In this document: piece by piece, positions 29,638 through 37,082 of the stretch
Layout: each line of letters begins with the position of its first letter
Numbering within the stretch: position 1 is the stretch's first letter
DNA from: DASSUC01 sp035649895
Lineage (GTDB): Bacteria; Actinomycetota; Actinomycetes; Mycobacteriales; Micromonosporaceae
Direction: 5' to 3'
Assembly: GCA_035649895.1 (NCBI GenBank)
Contig: DASRIS010000204.1
Location: 1 to 43,956, forward strand
Length of the DNA stretch: 43,956 nucleotides
Program-made: the position numbers and the translations under genes
The notes under the pieces: generated by a model
What the model was told of the DNA's origin: nothing
Seen by the model: only the letters and a program-made list of their open reading frames with translations
Database searches by the model: none

Positions 29638-30962
29638 TGCGTACCCCCAAGTCCCGGAACCACCTCGATGAGTGCGCGCCGGTCCGGCCGCAGCGTTGCG
29701 GCGGCGGCCCGGACCTGTTCCTCGGTCACCTGCGCGATCAGCGCGGGCAGCTCGTTGAGCAGCTGTGCCCCGGTCAAGGAGGGGCGCTGCTGCTCCAGCA
29801 CCGCCATGCGCAGCGCCCGGCCGAGCACGGCGTCGGTGTCGCGCAGCAGGTGGGTCGCCATGCGGGCCTGGGTCCGAGCCAGCTCACCCGCCTCGAGCCC
29901 GTCCGCCACCAGCCGAGCGCACTCCTCGTCGACGGTGCTCAGGACCCTCTCCATGTCACCGTCCGCTGGGGTCTGGACCTGCAACAGGAACGCGGTCGGG
30001 TCGCGCACCTCGTAGGGCTCGCCCATGAACCCGATGTAGGTGCCGACGTTCGTCACCGAGCGGTCGCTGAGCACCAGGCGTCGCACCAGCCGGGAGGCGT
30101 CCCCGTCGGTGAGCACCTCGGCCAGCACCACGTACGGCAGGTAGGCGGCGAAGTCGCCGACCGGGTCAGGCACCCGCCAGCCCGCGCAGAAGGCTGGCAG
30201 CGGCGCCAGCTTGTCCACGTAGCTGTGCCGCTGCTCGCCGGCGAGGTCCGGCTCGGTGAAGTCGGGCCGCTCCGGCGCCGGCCGCGCGGGCACGTCGCCG
30301 AAGTGCCGCTCCACCAGGGACACGGTCTCGGTGACGTCGATGTCGCCGGCCACCGCCAGCACCGCGTTGCCGCAGGCGTAGTACCGGTCGAAGAACTCCT
30401 CGGCGTCGGTGAGGGTGGCCGCGTCGAGGTCGTCGAAGGAGCCGTAGCCGTCGTGCGCGTTGGGGAACGTGGCGAACATGACCGGCGGCAGGTTGAGCCA
30501 GGGGAAGCCGCCGTACGGCTTGTTCAGCACGTTGACCCGGATCTCCTCCTTGACCACGTCGACCTGGTTGCGCAGGTTCTCCTCGGTCAGCCGGGGGCCG
30601 CGCATGCGGTCGGCCTCCAGGAACAGCGCCCGCTCCAGCGCGGCTGACGGCAGCGTCTCGTAGTAGTCGGTGTAGTCCAGGTGGGTCGAGCCGTTGAAGG
30701 TGCCCCCGGACCCCTGCACGTAGCGGAAGTGGGCGAGCTTCTCCAGGTTGGCCGAGCCCTGGAACATCAGGTGCTCGAAGAGGTGCGCGAAGCCGGTGCG
30801 TCCCACCGGCTCGGAGCGGATGCCGACGTCGTAGACGACCGCCACCCCGATCACCGGTGCGCTGCGGTCGGGGGCGAGGACCACGCGTAGCCCGTTCGGC
30901 AGGGTGAGCCGCTCGATCGGGTACCGGGTGGCAGGGATCATGGGAGGGGCTGTCCGGGACAC
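29634..30962 (-). CDS. M16 zinc peptidase, catalytic subunit
   Basis: The 442-residue protein has the inverted zinc motif HxxEH as FAHLFEHLMFQG (His60, Glu63, His64) and the third ligand Glu about 76 residues later (VVKEEIRV). The N-terminal half starts LPNGLRVVLAPDRSAP. The family cleaves peptides and is cytoplasmic or secreted; no signal peptide is seen here. GTG 30962 is the longest start, with ATG 30941 (MIPATRYPIERLTL) as an equally likely one. It is the first gene of a unit with the non-catalytic subunit and nudC. Confidence 0.92.
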   Translation of the reverse strand: MSRTAPPMIPATRYPIERLTLPNGLRVVLAPDRSAPVIGVAVVYDVGIRSEPVGRTGFAHLFEHLMFQGSANLEKLAHFRYVQGSGGTFNGSTHLDYTDYYETLPSAALERALFLEADRMRGPRLTEENLRNQVDVVKEEIRVNVLNKPYGGFPWLNLPPVMFATFPNAHDGYGSFDDLDAATLTDAEEFFDRYYACGNAVLAVAGDIDVTETVSLVERHFGDVPARPAPERPDFTEPDLAGEQRHSYVDKLAPLPAFCAGWRVPDPVGDFAAYLPYVVLAEVLTDGDASRLVRRLVLSDRSVTNVGTYIGFMGEPYEVRDPTAFLLQVQTPADGDMERVLSTVDEECARLVADGLEAGELARTQARMATHLLRDTDAVLGRALRMAVLEQQRPSLTGAQLLNELPALIAQVTEEQVRAAAATLRPDRRALIEVVPGLGGTQ

Positions 30963-30975
30963 GCTGCGACCCTAG

Positions 30976-31002
30976 CGCGAGCCCGGATCACCCGGGCTCG
31001 CG
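30976..31002. terminator. Hairpin between the pseudoprotease and M16 genes
   Basis: An 11-bp perfect stem (30976-30986 with 30992-31002) with a 5-nt loop ATCAC lies 14 bp before the M16 start and 50 bp after the S8-like stop. There is no T-tract. It may end the upstream transcript or lie in the M16 leader. Confidence 0.5.
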
Positions 31003-31052
31003 GCCGGGGCGGTGACCCGGCGCGCCGGACCCGGCCAGCCCCGGCCGGCGGC

Positions 31053-32270
31053 TCAACGCCCCCCGGCGCTGCCCGGTGGCTCCCCGCCCGGCGCCGGACG
31101 GCGGCCCAGCGCCAAGAACGCCAACGCGGCGAGGAAGGCCAGCAGTGGCACCGCGACCAGCCAGCGCCGCCAGTCGCCCGAGTCGAAGGCCGGGCGCGCC
31201 ACCGGCTTCGCGCCGGGCGCGCCACCCGCGGGGACGGGCGAGGCGGTGCCGGTGGGGGCGATGGCCTGGCCGGTCGCGCTCGGCGACGGGCTGGGAGGAG
31301 CCACGGGTACGGCCGCCGTCAGCGCCTGGACCAGGTTCAGCACGCCGCTGCCGTACTCCTCGTCCGGCCCTGGCCGGCCCCGGTCGGTGGCGGTGCGGGT
31401 CAGCCGCTGGACCACCGCCGGGCCGGCCAGGTTGGGGTGGCGGGCCCGGACCAGGGCGACCGCACCGGCCACCACGCCGGCCGCGCCGGTGCTGGACTCG
31501 ATCCGGTAGCCGCCCCGGCTGTCGGTGGTCACCAGGTCCGTCCCTGGCGCGGCGAGGGTGGGCGGGTTGCCCGGCTTGACGGTCACCCGCCCTTCCCGGT
31601 CCAGCGGGGCCACCGCGACCACGCCCGGGTACGCGGCCGGCCACGGCAGGAACGCCTCGCCCGGCCGGCCGACGGCGGGTGCCACGACCACGACATCGGC
31701 CCGGGTCGCCGCGGCCACCGCCTGCTCCAGGCGCGGGCTGCCGGGCAGGCCGCGGCCCACGCAGATCACCTTCGCCCCGCCGGCCACGGCGAGGTCGATG
31801 CCGTCGGCGAGCACGTCCGGGTCGCCGTACTGGCCGGGGCGGGTGGTGATGACCACGGGCAGGATCCGCGCTCCGGGCGCCAGGCCGAGCACGCCGTCCG
31901 GGCCGACGACCGGGCCGGTCCCCGGGCGGGGGCTGGCCGGAACGGCGCCGCCGTGCCCGTGCCCGGCGACCAGGCCGGCGAGCGCGGTGCCCCGGCCGTC
32001 CACATCGGACTGCGTGAGGGAGTCCGGGACCCGGGTGGCGTCCACCGCCGGGAGCCCGGTGCCGGCGAGGTCGGGGTGGGTCGCGTCAAGACCCGAGTCG
32101 ACGACCGCCACCGTCACGCCTGTACCCTGGCTGGTCCGGTGTGCCGCGGCGACGTCGAGGAAGCCGAGGTGCCACTGGGCGTCGCGGATGCCGTCGGCGT
32201 AGGCGGGTGGGACCGCCGCGAAGAGCAGCAGCGCCGTCGCACCGGCCGTGAACGCGGCCCGACCCCTCAT
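31053..32270 (-). CDS. Mycosin-like subtilase (S8) pseudoprotease
   Basis: The 405-residue protein has a signal peptide (AAFTAGATALLLFAAVPPAYA), a subtilisin-fold domain and a C-terminal membrane anchor (WLVAVPLLAFLAALAFLALG), the layout of mycosins from type VII secretion. The catalytic Asp is kept (VAVVDSGLDATHPDL, Asp58). The His motif reads DVDGRGTALAGLV with Arg93 where His is expected. The Ser motif reads ESSTGAAGVVAGA with Thr261 at the nucleophile position of GTSxAxP. The oxyanion-hole Asn region is also altered. It is therefore predicted inactive. No ESX genes lie nearby. ATG 32270 has GGAGG six bases further upstream; ATG 32276 sits too close to it. Confidence 0.85.
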   Translation of the reverse strand: MRGRAAFTAGATALLLFAAVPPAYADGIRDAQWHLGFLDVAAAHRTSQGTGVTVAVVDSGLDATHPDLAGTGLPAVDATRVPDSLTQSDVDGRGTALAGLVAGHGHGGAVPASPRPGTGPVVGPDGVLGLAPGARILPVVITTRPGQYGDPDVLADGIDLAVAGGAKVICVGRGLPGSPRLEQAVAAATRADVVVVAPAVGRPGEAFLPWPAAYPGVVAVAPLDREGRVTVKPGNPPTLAAPGTDLVTTDSRGGYRIESSTGAAGVVAGAVALVRARHPNLAGPAVVQRLTRTATDRGRPGPDEEYGSGVLNLVQALTAAVPVAPPSPSPSATGQAIAPTGTASPVPAGGAPGAKPVARPAFDSGDWRRWLVAVPLLAFLAALAFLALGRRPAPGGEPPGSAGGR

Positions 32271-32333
32271 CGCCATCCCTCCTCCGCTACGACCTCGCTG
32301 GTCGCGGGCTGGTTCAGGGTAACGGCAGGGGCG

Positions 32334-33290
32334 TCAGGGCACCTGGACCGAGGCGAGTGCGTCGTCGACCACCCAGTCCAGGTGACTATGCGTGCTCGGG
32401 ATCGACACGTAGAAGACCGCCGCGTCCGGTCGCCCCACGTCGATGAGCGCCACGGCCACCAGCTCGCTGGTGGCTTTCAGGTCGGGCTGCGAGAAGTGCA
32501 GGCGGAACTTGGACACCCAGGCCGGCCGGCCGCCCAAGGTGCTGCGCTCGTCCCGGAGCAGCTCCATGCGGTTGGGCTGCGGGTAGTACTCGGCCCGGAC
32601 GTCGGCGGCCACCTGCCGCCCGGTGCAGGCCAGGTCGATGACGAGCGCGTCGTTGACGGTCGCGGGCACGGACGCGGACAGGATCGAGGCGTGGTACGTG
32701 CCCCTGGAGTAGACCTCGGTGACGAAGTGCTGCCCGACCGTGTACGACACCTCCAGCGTCCCGGCGGTCCACCGCTCCCGCCAGGGCACCCACGGTTCGC
32801 CGTACCGGCGGTAGGAGATGCCGGCCGTGGCGTCGATCGTGCGCCCGCTGGTCGGTGCCGGCGCGGCCCTGGTGGGGCCGGGCGAGGCCGGTGGCGGGGC
32901 CGCGGTGGGGCCGGGTGGGGCGGATGGCGGCGGCGCGGACGGCGGGTCAGGCGAGGCCGGCTGACCGGGTGCCCCGCTCGGCGGCGGGCACAGCTGTGCC
33001 AGTGGTGGCCGGTCGTCCGGTGGTGGCTGGTAACGGCGGCGCAGCGGGTTGTCCGCGCCGCCCAGCACGACGAGCAGTAGAGTGACCACCCCGACCAGCG
33101 CCACCCCGGCGGCTGACCCGCCGAAGAGCAGGAGGGTACGCCGCTGCCGGCGCCGCAGGTCAGCCGGTGACGGCGGAGGCGGCGGCGCAAACGGGTCGAT
33201 GACCGGCTCGGGTGTGGCGCCGAGCCGGGTGACCGCGCCCGAGCGGTGTGGCGGCGTGGGCCCGGAATGCGGGCCGGGTCTGGTCTCCAT
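32334..33290 (-). CDS. Proline-rich membrane-anchored protein of unknown function
   Basis: The 318-residue protein is built of a cytoplasmic Pro-rich N-terminus (EPVIDPFAPPPPPSPADL), one transmembrane helix (TLLLFGGSAAGVALVGVVTL, about 52-75), a Pro/Ala-rich spacer (about 85-150), and an extracytoplasmic domain (about 155-318) with SYRRYGEPWVPWRERW and a YVSIPSTHSHLDW C-terminus. I do not recognise this domain; the pattern resembles actinobacterial membrane proteins that follow serine protease-like genes. GGAGGG precedes the ATG. It is upstream of the pseudoprotease with a 57-bp gap, so the two may be co-transcribed and form a membrane complex. Confidence 0.7.
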   Translation of the reverse strand: METRPGPHSGPTPPHRSGAVTRLGATPEPVIDPFAPPPPPSPADLRRRQRRTLLLFGGSAAGVALVGVVTLLLVVLGGADNPLRRRYQPPPDDRPPLAQLCPPPSGAPGQPASPDPPSAPPPSAPPGPTAAPPPASPGPTRAAPAPTSGRTIDATAGISYRRYGEPWVPWRERWTAGTLEVSYTVGQHFVTEVYSRGTYHASILSASVPATVNDALVIDLACTGRQVAADVRAEYYPQPNRMELLRDERSTLGGRPAWVSKFRLHFSQPDLKATSELVAVALIDVGRPDAAVFYVSIPSTHSHLDWVVDDALASVQVP

Positions 33291-33329
33291 CCCGCCCTCC
33301 AGTGAACACCATGCGGGTGGCCAGCGGAC

Positions 33330-33419
33330 ACGGCCCGCGGCTCAGCCGCGGACGAGCAGTAGGGAGCACGGCCCGCGGCTCAGCCGCGGACGAGCTAGGG
33401 ACACGGCCCGCGGCTCAGC
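33330..33419. repeat. REP-like palindromic repeats, three copies
   Basis: ACGGCCCGCGGCTCAGCCGC is found at 33330 and 33368, and in shortened form at 33403. The full copies include the palindrome CCGCGGCTCAGCCGCGG (8-bp stem, 1-nt centre). Periods are 38 and 35 bp. The third copy supplies the stop region of the 53-residue membrane protein. Confidence 0.7.
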
Positions 33420-33576
33420 TTTTGGGCGCGGGTCCATCGGGCTGCTCGATCCGGACCACGGCCGGTGGGGCGGCGCCCACGTGCCACGGCGCCAAGGCAG
33501 CGGTGGCCGCCAGCAGCACCCCGGCGAGAGCCAGGACGAGCACGACCATGATCTCGCGTAGCCCTCCGGCGCCCAT
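33415..33576 (-). CDS. Small single-span membrane protein
   Basis: The 53-residue protein (MGAGGLREIMVVLVLALAGV then LLAATAALAP) has one strong transmembrane helix at about 9-30, followed by a periplasmic tail ending DGPAPKS. The ATG at 33576 has GGGGG upstream. It lies between adnB and the Pro-rich membrane protein. Its stop codon falls in the first bases of a REP-like repeat. The hydrophobic helix with coding bias supports a real gene; the function is unknown. Confidence 0.6.
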   Translation of the reverse strand: MGAGGLREIMVVLVLALAGVLLAATAALAPWHVGAAPPAVVRIEQPDGPAPKS

Positions 33577-33701
33577 GTGTCGCACCCCCTCCCGAGCCGC
33601 CGCAACCCGGCCGGCCGCGGCTGTCCATCCCCCACGCTCAGGATCGGTGACCCGCGCGCGCCCCGTACCCCTGTTGTCGGATGACGGTCAGACACCGCCC
33701 G

Positions 33702-36700
33702 TCACTGGTCCCCTTCGGGCAGGGCCATGACCAGCGCGGCCAGGCCCGCCTCGTCAAGCAGGTCCGCCGGGCGTACCGTGACGCCCTCGCGGACGTAGTG
33801 GAAGGCCGCCCGGACCTGCTCCACCGGGACCCCGGCAAGCGCGGCCCAGGCCAACCGGTACGCGGCCAGCTGCACCGCGGCGGCCTCGGCGGCCGGGCCG
33901 GCCGGTGGCCGCCCGGTCTTCCAGTCGACCACGTCATACCCTCCGGCCGGGTCGGCGAAGACCGCGTCGATGCGCCCCCGCAGGACCGTGCCGGCGACCA
34001 CCGTCGCAAAGGGAACCTCGGTACGCACGGGCGTCCGGTCGGCCCACTCGCTGGCCAGGAACCGCTCCTGCAGCTCGACCAGCACGGCGTCGGGCGCGGC
34101 GTCCTCGTCGGCGGCTCCCGGCAGCTCGTCGATGTCCAGCAGCTGGTCCGCCCCGAACCGCTGCTCCAGCCAGCGGTGGAACGCGGTGCCCCGGCGGGCG
34201 TGGGGGTCCGGCGCGGCGGGCAACGGGCGGCGCAGGGTACGGGCCAGCGCCTGCGGGTCGCGGCGCAAGGTCACCAGCTGCGAGACGGACAGGTGCGCCG
34301 GCAGGGTCACCGAGAGGACCCCGTCACCCGCGCGACGCCGGGCGCGCTCGGCGAGCAGCAGGTCCACCTCGTACGCCCAGCGCGCCAGCCTGTCGTCGGC
34401 GGACGATACGCCGTCATCGGACGATGCGCCGTCATCGGAGGATCCGTCCTCCGCGAGGGATGCATCCTCGGCCGGGAGTGCATCCTCGGCCAGGGATGCG
34501 TCCCCGGTCGGGGGTGCGTCGTCAGCGCCGGGCGGGTGGCGCCCGGCCAGCGCGGCCCGTACCAGCGCGGCGCCTTCGGCAACCGCGCCCCGCCGCTCCC
34601 CGAGCGGGTCACCGGGCCATACCGCCCTGGCCAGGTGCGCCGCAGTGGGGTTGGCCTCGTCCTCGGCCGGCGGGTCCGCCCACCCGTCAACCGCACCGGC
34701 GCCGGCCCGGCACCGCTGGTGGATCTCGCGCAGGAACGGCGACGGGCCGCGCGGGCGCAGCACCCCCTCCGCCCACCAGTAGCCCGAGCAGAGCAGCAGC
34801 CGGCGGGCCCGGGTCACCGCGACGTACGCCAGCCGGCGCTCCTCCCGGCCGTCGTGCTCGCGCCAGCGCTCCTCGAACGCGGTGCGCGCCTGGTTCACCG
34901 CCCGCTGGTCGGCGGCCCCGGCCAGGTCCAGCGCCGGCAGCTCGGCCGCGTCCCCGCGCAGCGGGAACGGCAGCACGCCCAGCCCGCGCAGCCAGTGGTC
35001 GGATCCGGTCCCGGTGGCCGGCCACTCCCGGCCGGTCAGCCCGGCGACCGCTACCACGTCCCACTCCAGCCCCTTTGCGGCGTGCGCGGTCAGCACCTGC
35101 ACCGCCCCCTCGACCACCTCCACCTCGCCGGGCGCGAGGCCCCGCTCCTCGTCCTCGGCCGCGGCGAGGAACGCGAGGAACGCGGAGACCGTGCCACCCT
35201 CCGACTCGGTGCTGAACCGGGCGGCCACCGCGCCGAGCGCGTCCAGGTGGCCACGGGCCAGGCCGGCGTCCCCGGCCCGGGTGGCCACCTCGACCTCCAG
35301 CCCGGTGACCCGCTCGATGTCCGCGACCAGGTCGGGCAGCGGCTGGTCCAGCCGCGTGCGCAGCGCGCGCAGCTCGTCGCGCAGGGCACCGAACCGCCGG
35401 TACGCCCGCGGTGAGTACTGCTCCGGCGCACCGAGGTCGTCCAGCGCCTCGACGAGCGTGGCCTCGTCGAGGCGGTCCACGACCACCTCCCGCTCGCGCT
35501 GGCCGGCGCGCTCCCGGGCCAGCACCTTGGCCCGGCGGTGCAGCGCCACCAGGTCCCGGGGTCCGATCCGCCAGCGCGGCCCGGTCAGCAGCCGCAGCAG
35601 CGCCGCACCCTGTGCCGGGTCGGCCAGGACCTGCATGGTCGCCACCACATCGCGCACCTCGGGGGTGTCGAGCAGGCCGCCGAGGCCGACCACCTCGACC
35701 GGCAGCCCCTGGGTACGCAGCGCGGCGGCGATGGTCGCGATCTGCTTGCGGGTGCGCACCAGCACCGCGGTGGTCGGCCGGCGCGCCGGCGGGATCTCGG
35801 CGATCGGCGCGCCGGGCTCGACGCCGGCCTCCTCGCGCCAGGCCCGGGCGATCCGGCCGGCGACCCACGCCGCCTCGTCGCGGTAGGTCCGTAGCAGCGC
35901 GCAGTGGACCGTACGGGCCGACCCGACCGGGCGGGCCACCCGGGCCGCGGGCACCAGGCGGGCCACCTGGGCGCCGGCCTCGCGCAGCGGCCCCGAGAGG
36001 GCGTTGGCGACATCCAGGATCTCCGCGCGGTTGCGCCAGCTCGTGCTCAGCGTCGCCACCCGCGCCGCCGCCCCGCTGGCGAGGGGGAAGTCCACCGGGA
36101 ACCGGCGCAGCGTGCCGGCGCTCGCGCCGCGCCAGCCGTAGATGGACTGGCACGGGTCGCCGACCGCGGTCACCGGGTGGCCCCCGCCGAACAACGCCCG
36201 CAGCAGCACCACCTGGGCGTGGCTGGTGTCCTGGTACTCGTCGAGCAGGACCACCCGGGACCGGTCCCGCTCGATCGCCCCGACCTCGGGATGGTCGCCG
36301 GCGACCCGGGCGGCCCGGGCCAGCTGGTCGCCGAAGTCCATCGCCTCCAGCAGGCGCTTGCGCTCGCCGTACGCCCGCACGATCGGCAGCAGCGCCAGCC
36401 GGGCCCGCTGCCGGTCCAGGAGGGTACGCACGTCCGCGTACACCCGGCCGGGCCGGCCCTGCACCTGCGCGTGGAACCGGCCGGTCCAGGCGGCCAGCTC
36501 CTGCGGTGTGCGCAGGTGCTCGGCGAGCTCGGCGGCCAGGTGCAGCACCGCGTCGGTGACCGTGCTCACCGCGGCGTCCACATCGGACATGTCCCCGTCA
36601 TAGCCGCGCACCACCGCGTCGGCCAGCTGCCAGCAGGCCGCCTCGGTGAGCAGCCGGACCGAGGGCTCGAACCCACAGCGCAGCCCGTGCTCGGTGACGA

Positions 36701-37082
36701 TGCGGGCGGCGTACGAGTGGTAGGTGGCGACGGTCGGCTCCCCGGTGAGCATCTCGTCCCGGCCGAGCCGGCGGACCAGCTGGCCCAGCCGTACCCGGAT
36801 GCGGTGGGCCAGCTCCCCGGCTGCCTTGCGGGTGAAGGTCAGCCCCAGCACCTGCTCCGGGCGGACGTACCCGTTGGCCACCAGCCACACCACGCGGGCC
36901 GCCATGGTCTCGGTCTTGCCCGAGCCGGCCCCGGCCACCACGAGCAGCGGGGCGACCGGCGCGCAGATGATGCGCGCCTGCTCCTCGGTGGGCCGGGGCA
37001 GCCGCAGCAGCGCGGCGACCTCTGCCGGGGTGAAGCGGGGGCCGGCCAGCGCCACCGGGCGGGCCGGCAGGGTCCCGGTCAC
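33702..37082 (-). CDS. adnB: AdnB-like helicase-nuclease subunit
   Basis: The 1126-residue protein (GTG start, VTGTLPARPVALAGPRFTPA) is a fusion of an SF1A motor and a C-terminal nuclease. Walker A is GAGSGKT (51-57), Walker B LLDEYQDTSHAQ (279-290), with GDPCQSIYGWRGA and the conserved HAAKGLEWDVVAVAGL. The nuclease has RRGTAFHRWLEQRF and the triad GRIDAVF (Asp1039), VVDWKTGR (Asp1053, Lys1055) and QLAAY. A long acidic/Ser linker near 870-920 carries a minisatellite-like repeat. AdnAB is the actinobacterial double-strand-break end-processing machine that replaces RecBCD/AddAB. Its GTG overlaps the adnA stop by 4 bp (GTGA). The longest frame from 37991 is antisense read-through of adnA. Confidence 0.92.
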   Translation of the reverse strand: MTGTLPARPVALAGPRFTPAEVAALLRLPRPTEEQARIICAPVAPLLVVAGAGSGKTETMAARVVWLVANGYVRPEQVLGLTFTRKAAGELAHRIRVRLGQLVRRLGRDEMLTGEPTVATYHSYAARIVTEHGLRCGFEPSVRLLTEAACWQLADAVVRGYDGDMSDVDAAVSTVTDAVLHLAAELAEHLRTPQELAAWTGRFHAQVQGRPGRVYADVRTLLDRQRARLALLPIVRAYGERKRLLEAMDFGDQLARAARVAGDHPEVGAIERDRSRVVLLDEYQDTSHAQVVLLRALFGGGHPVTAVGDPCQSIYGWRGASAGTLRRFPVDFPLASGAAARVATLSTSWRNRAEILDVANALSGPLREAGAQVARLVPAARVARPVGSARTVHCALLRTYRDEAAWVAGRIARAWREEAGVEPGAPIAEIPPARRPTTAVLVRTRKQIATIAAALRTQGLPVEVVGLGGLLDTPEVRDVVATMQVLADPAQGAALLRLLTGPRWRIGPRDLVALHRRAKVLARERAGQREREVVVDRLDEATLVEALDDLGAPEQYSPRAYRRFGALRDELRALRTRLDQPLPDLVADIERVTGLEVEVATRAGDAGLARGHLDALGAVAARFSTESEGGTVSAFLAFLAAAEDEERGLAPGEVEVVEGAVQVLTAHAAKGLEWDVVAVAGLTGREWPATGTGSDHWLRGLGVLPFPLRGDAAELPALDLAGAADQRAVNQARTAFEERWREHDGREERRLAYVAVTRARRLLLCSGYWWAEGVLRPRGPSPFLREIHQRCRAGAGAVDGWADPPAEDEANPTAAHLARAVWPGDPLGERRGAVAEGAALVRAALAGRHPPGADDAPPTGDASLAEDALPAEDASLAEDGSSDDGASSDDGVSSADDRLARWAYEVDLLLAERARRRAGDGVLSVTLPAHLSVSQLVTLRRDPQALARTLRRPLPAAPDPHARRGTAFHRWLEQRFGADQLLDIDELPGAADEDAAPDAVLVELQERFLASEWADRTPVRTEVPFATVVAGTVLRGRIDAVFADPAGGYDVVDWKTGRPPAGPAAEAAAVQLAAYRLAWAALAGVPVEQVRAAFHYVREGVTVRPADLLDEAGLAALVMALPEGDQ

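Noticed and set aside
31053..33290. Type VII (ESX) secretion locus
   Set aside because: A mycosin-like gene alone is not enough. No EccB-E or WXG100 gene is present and the protease is degenerate.
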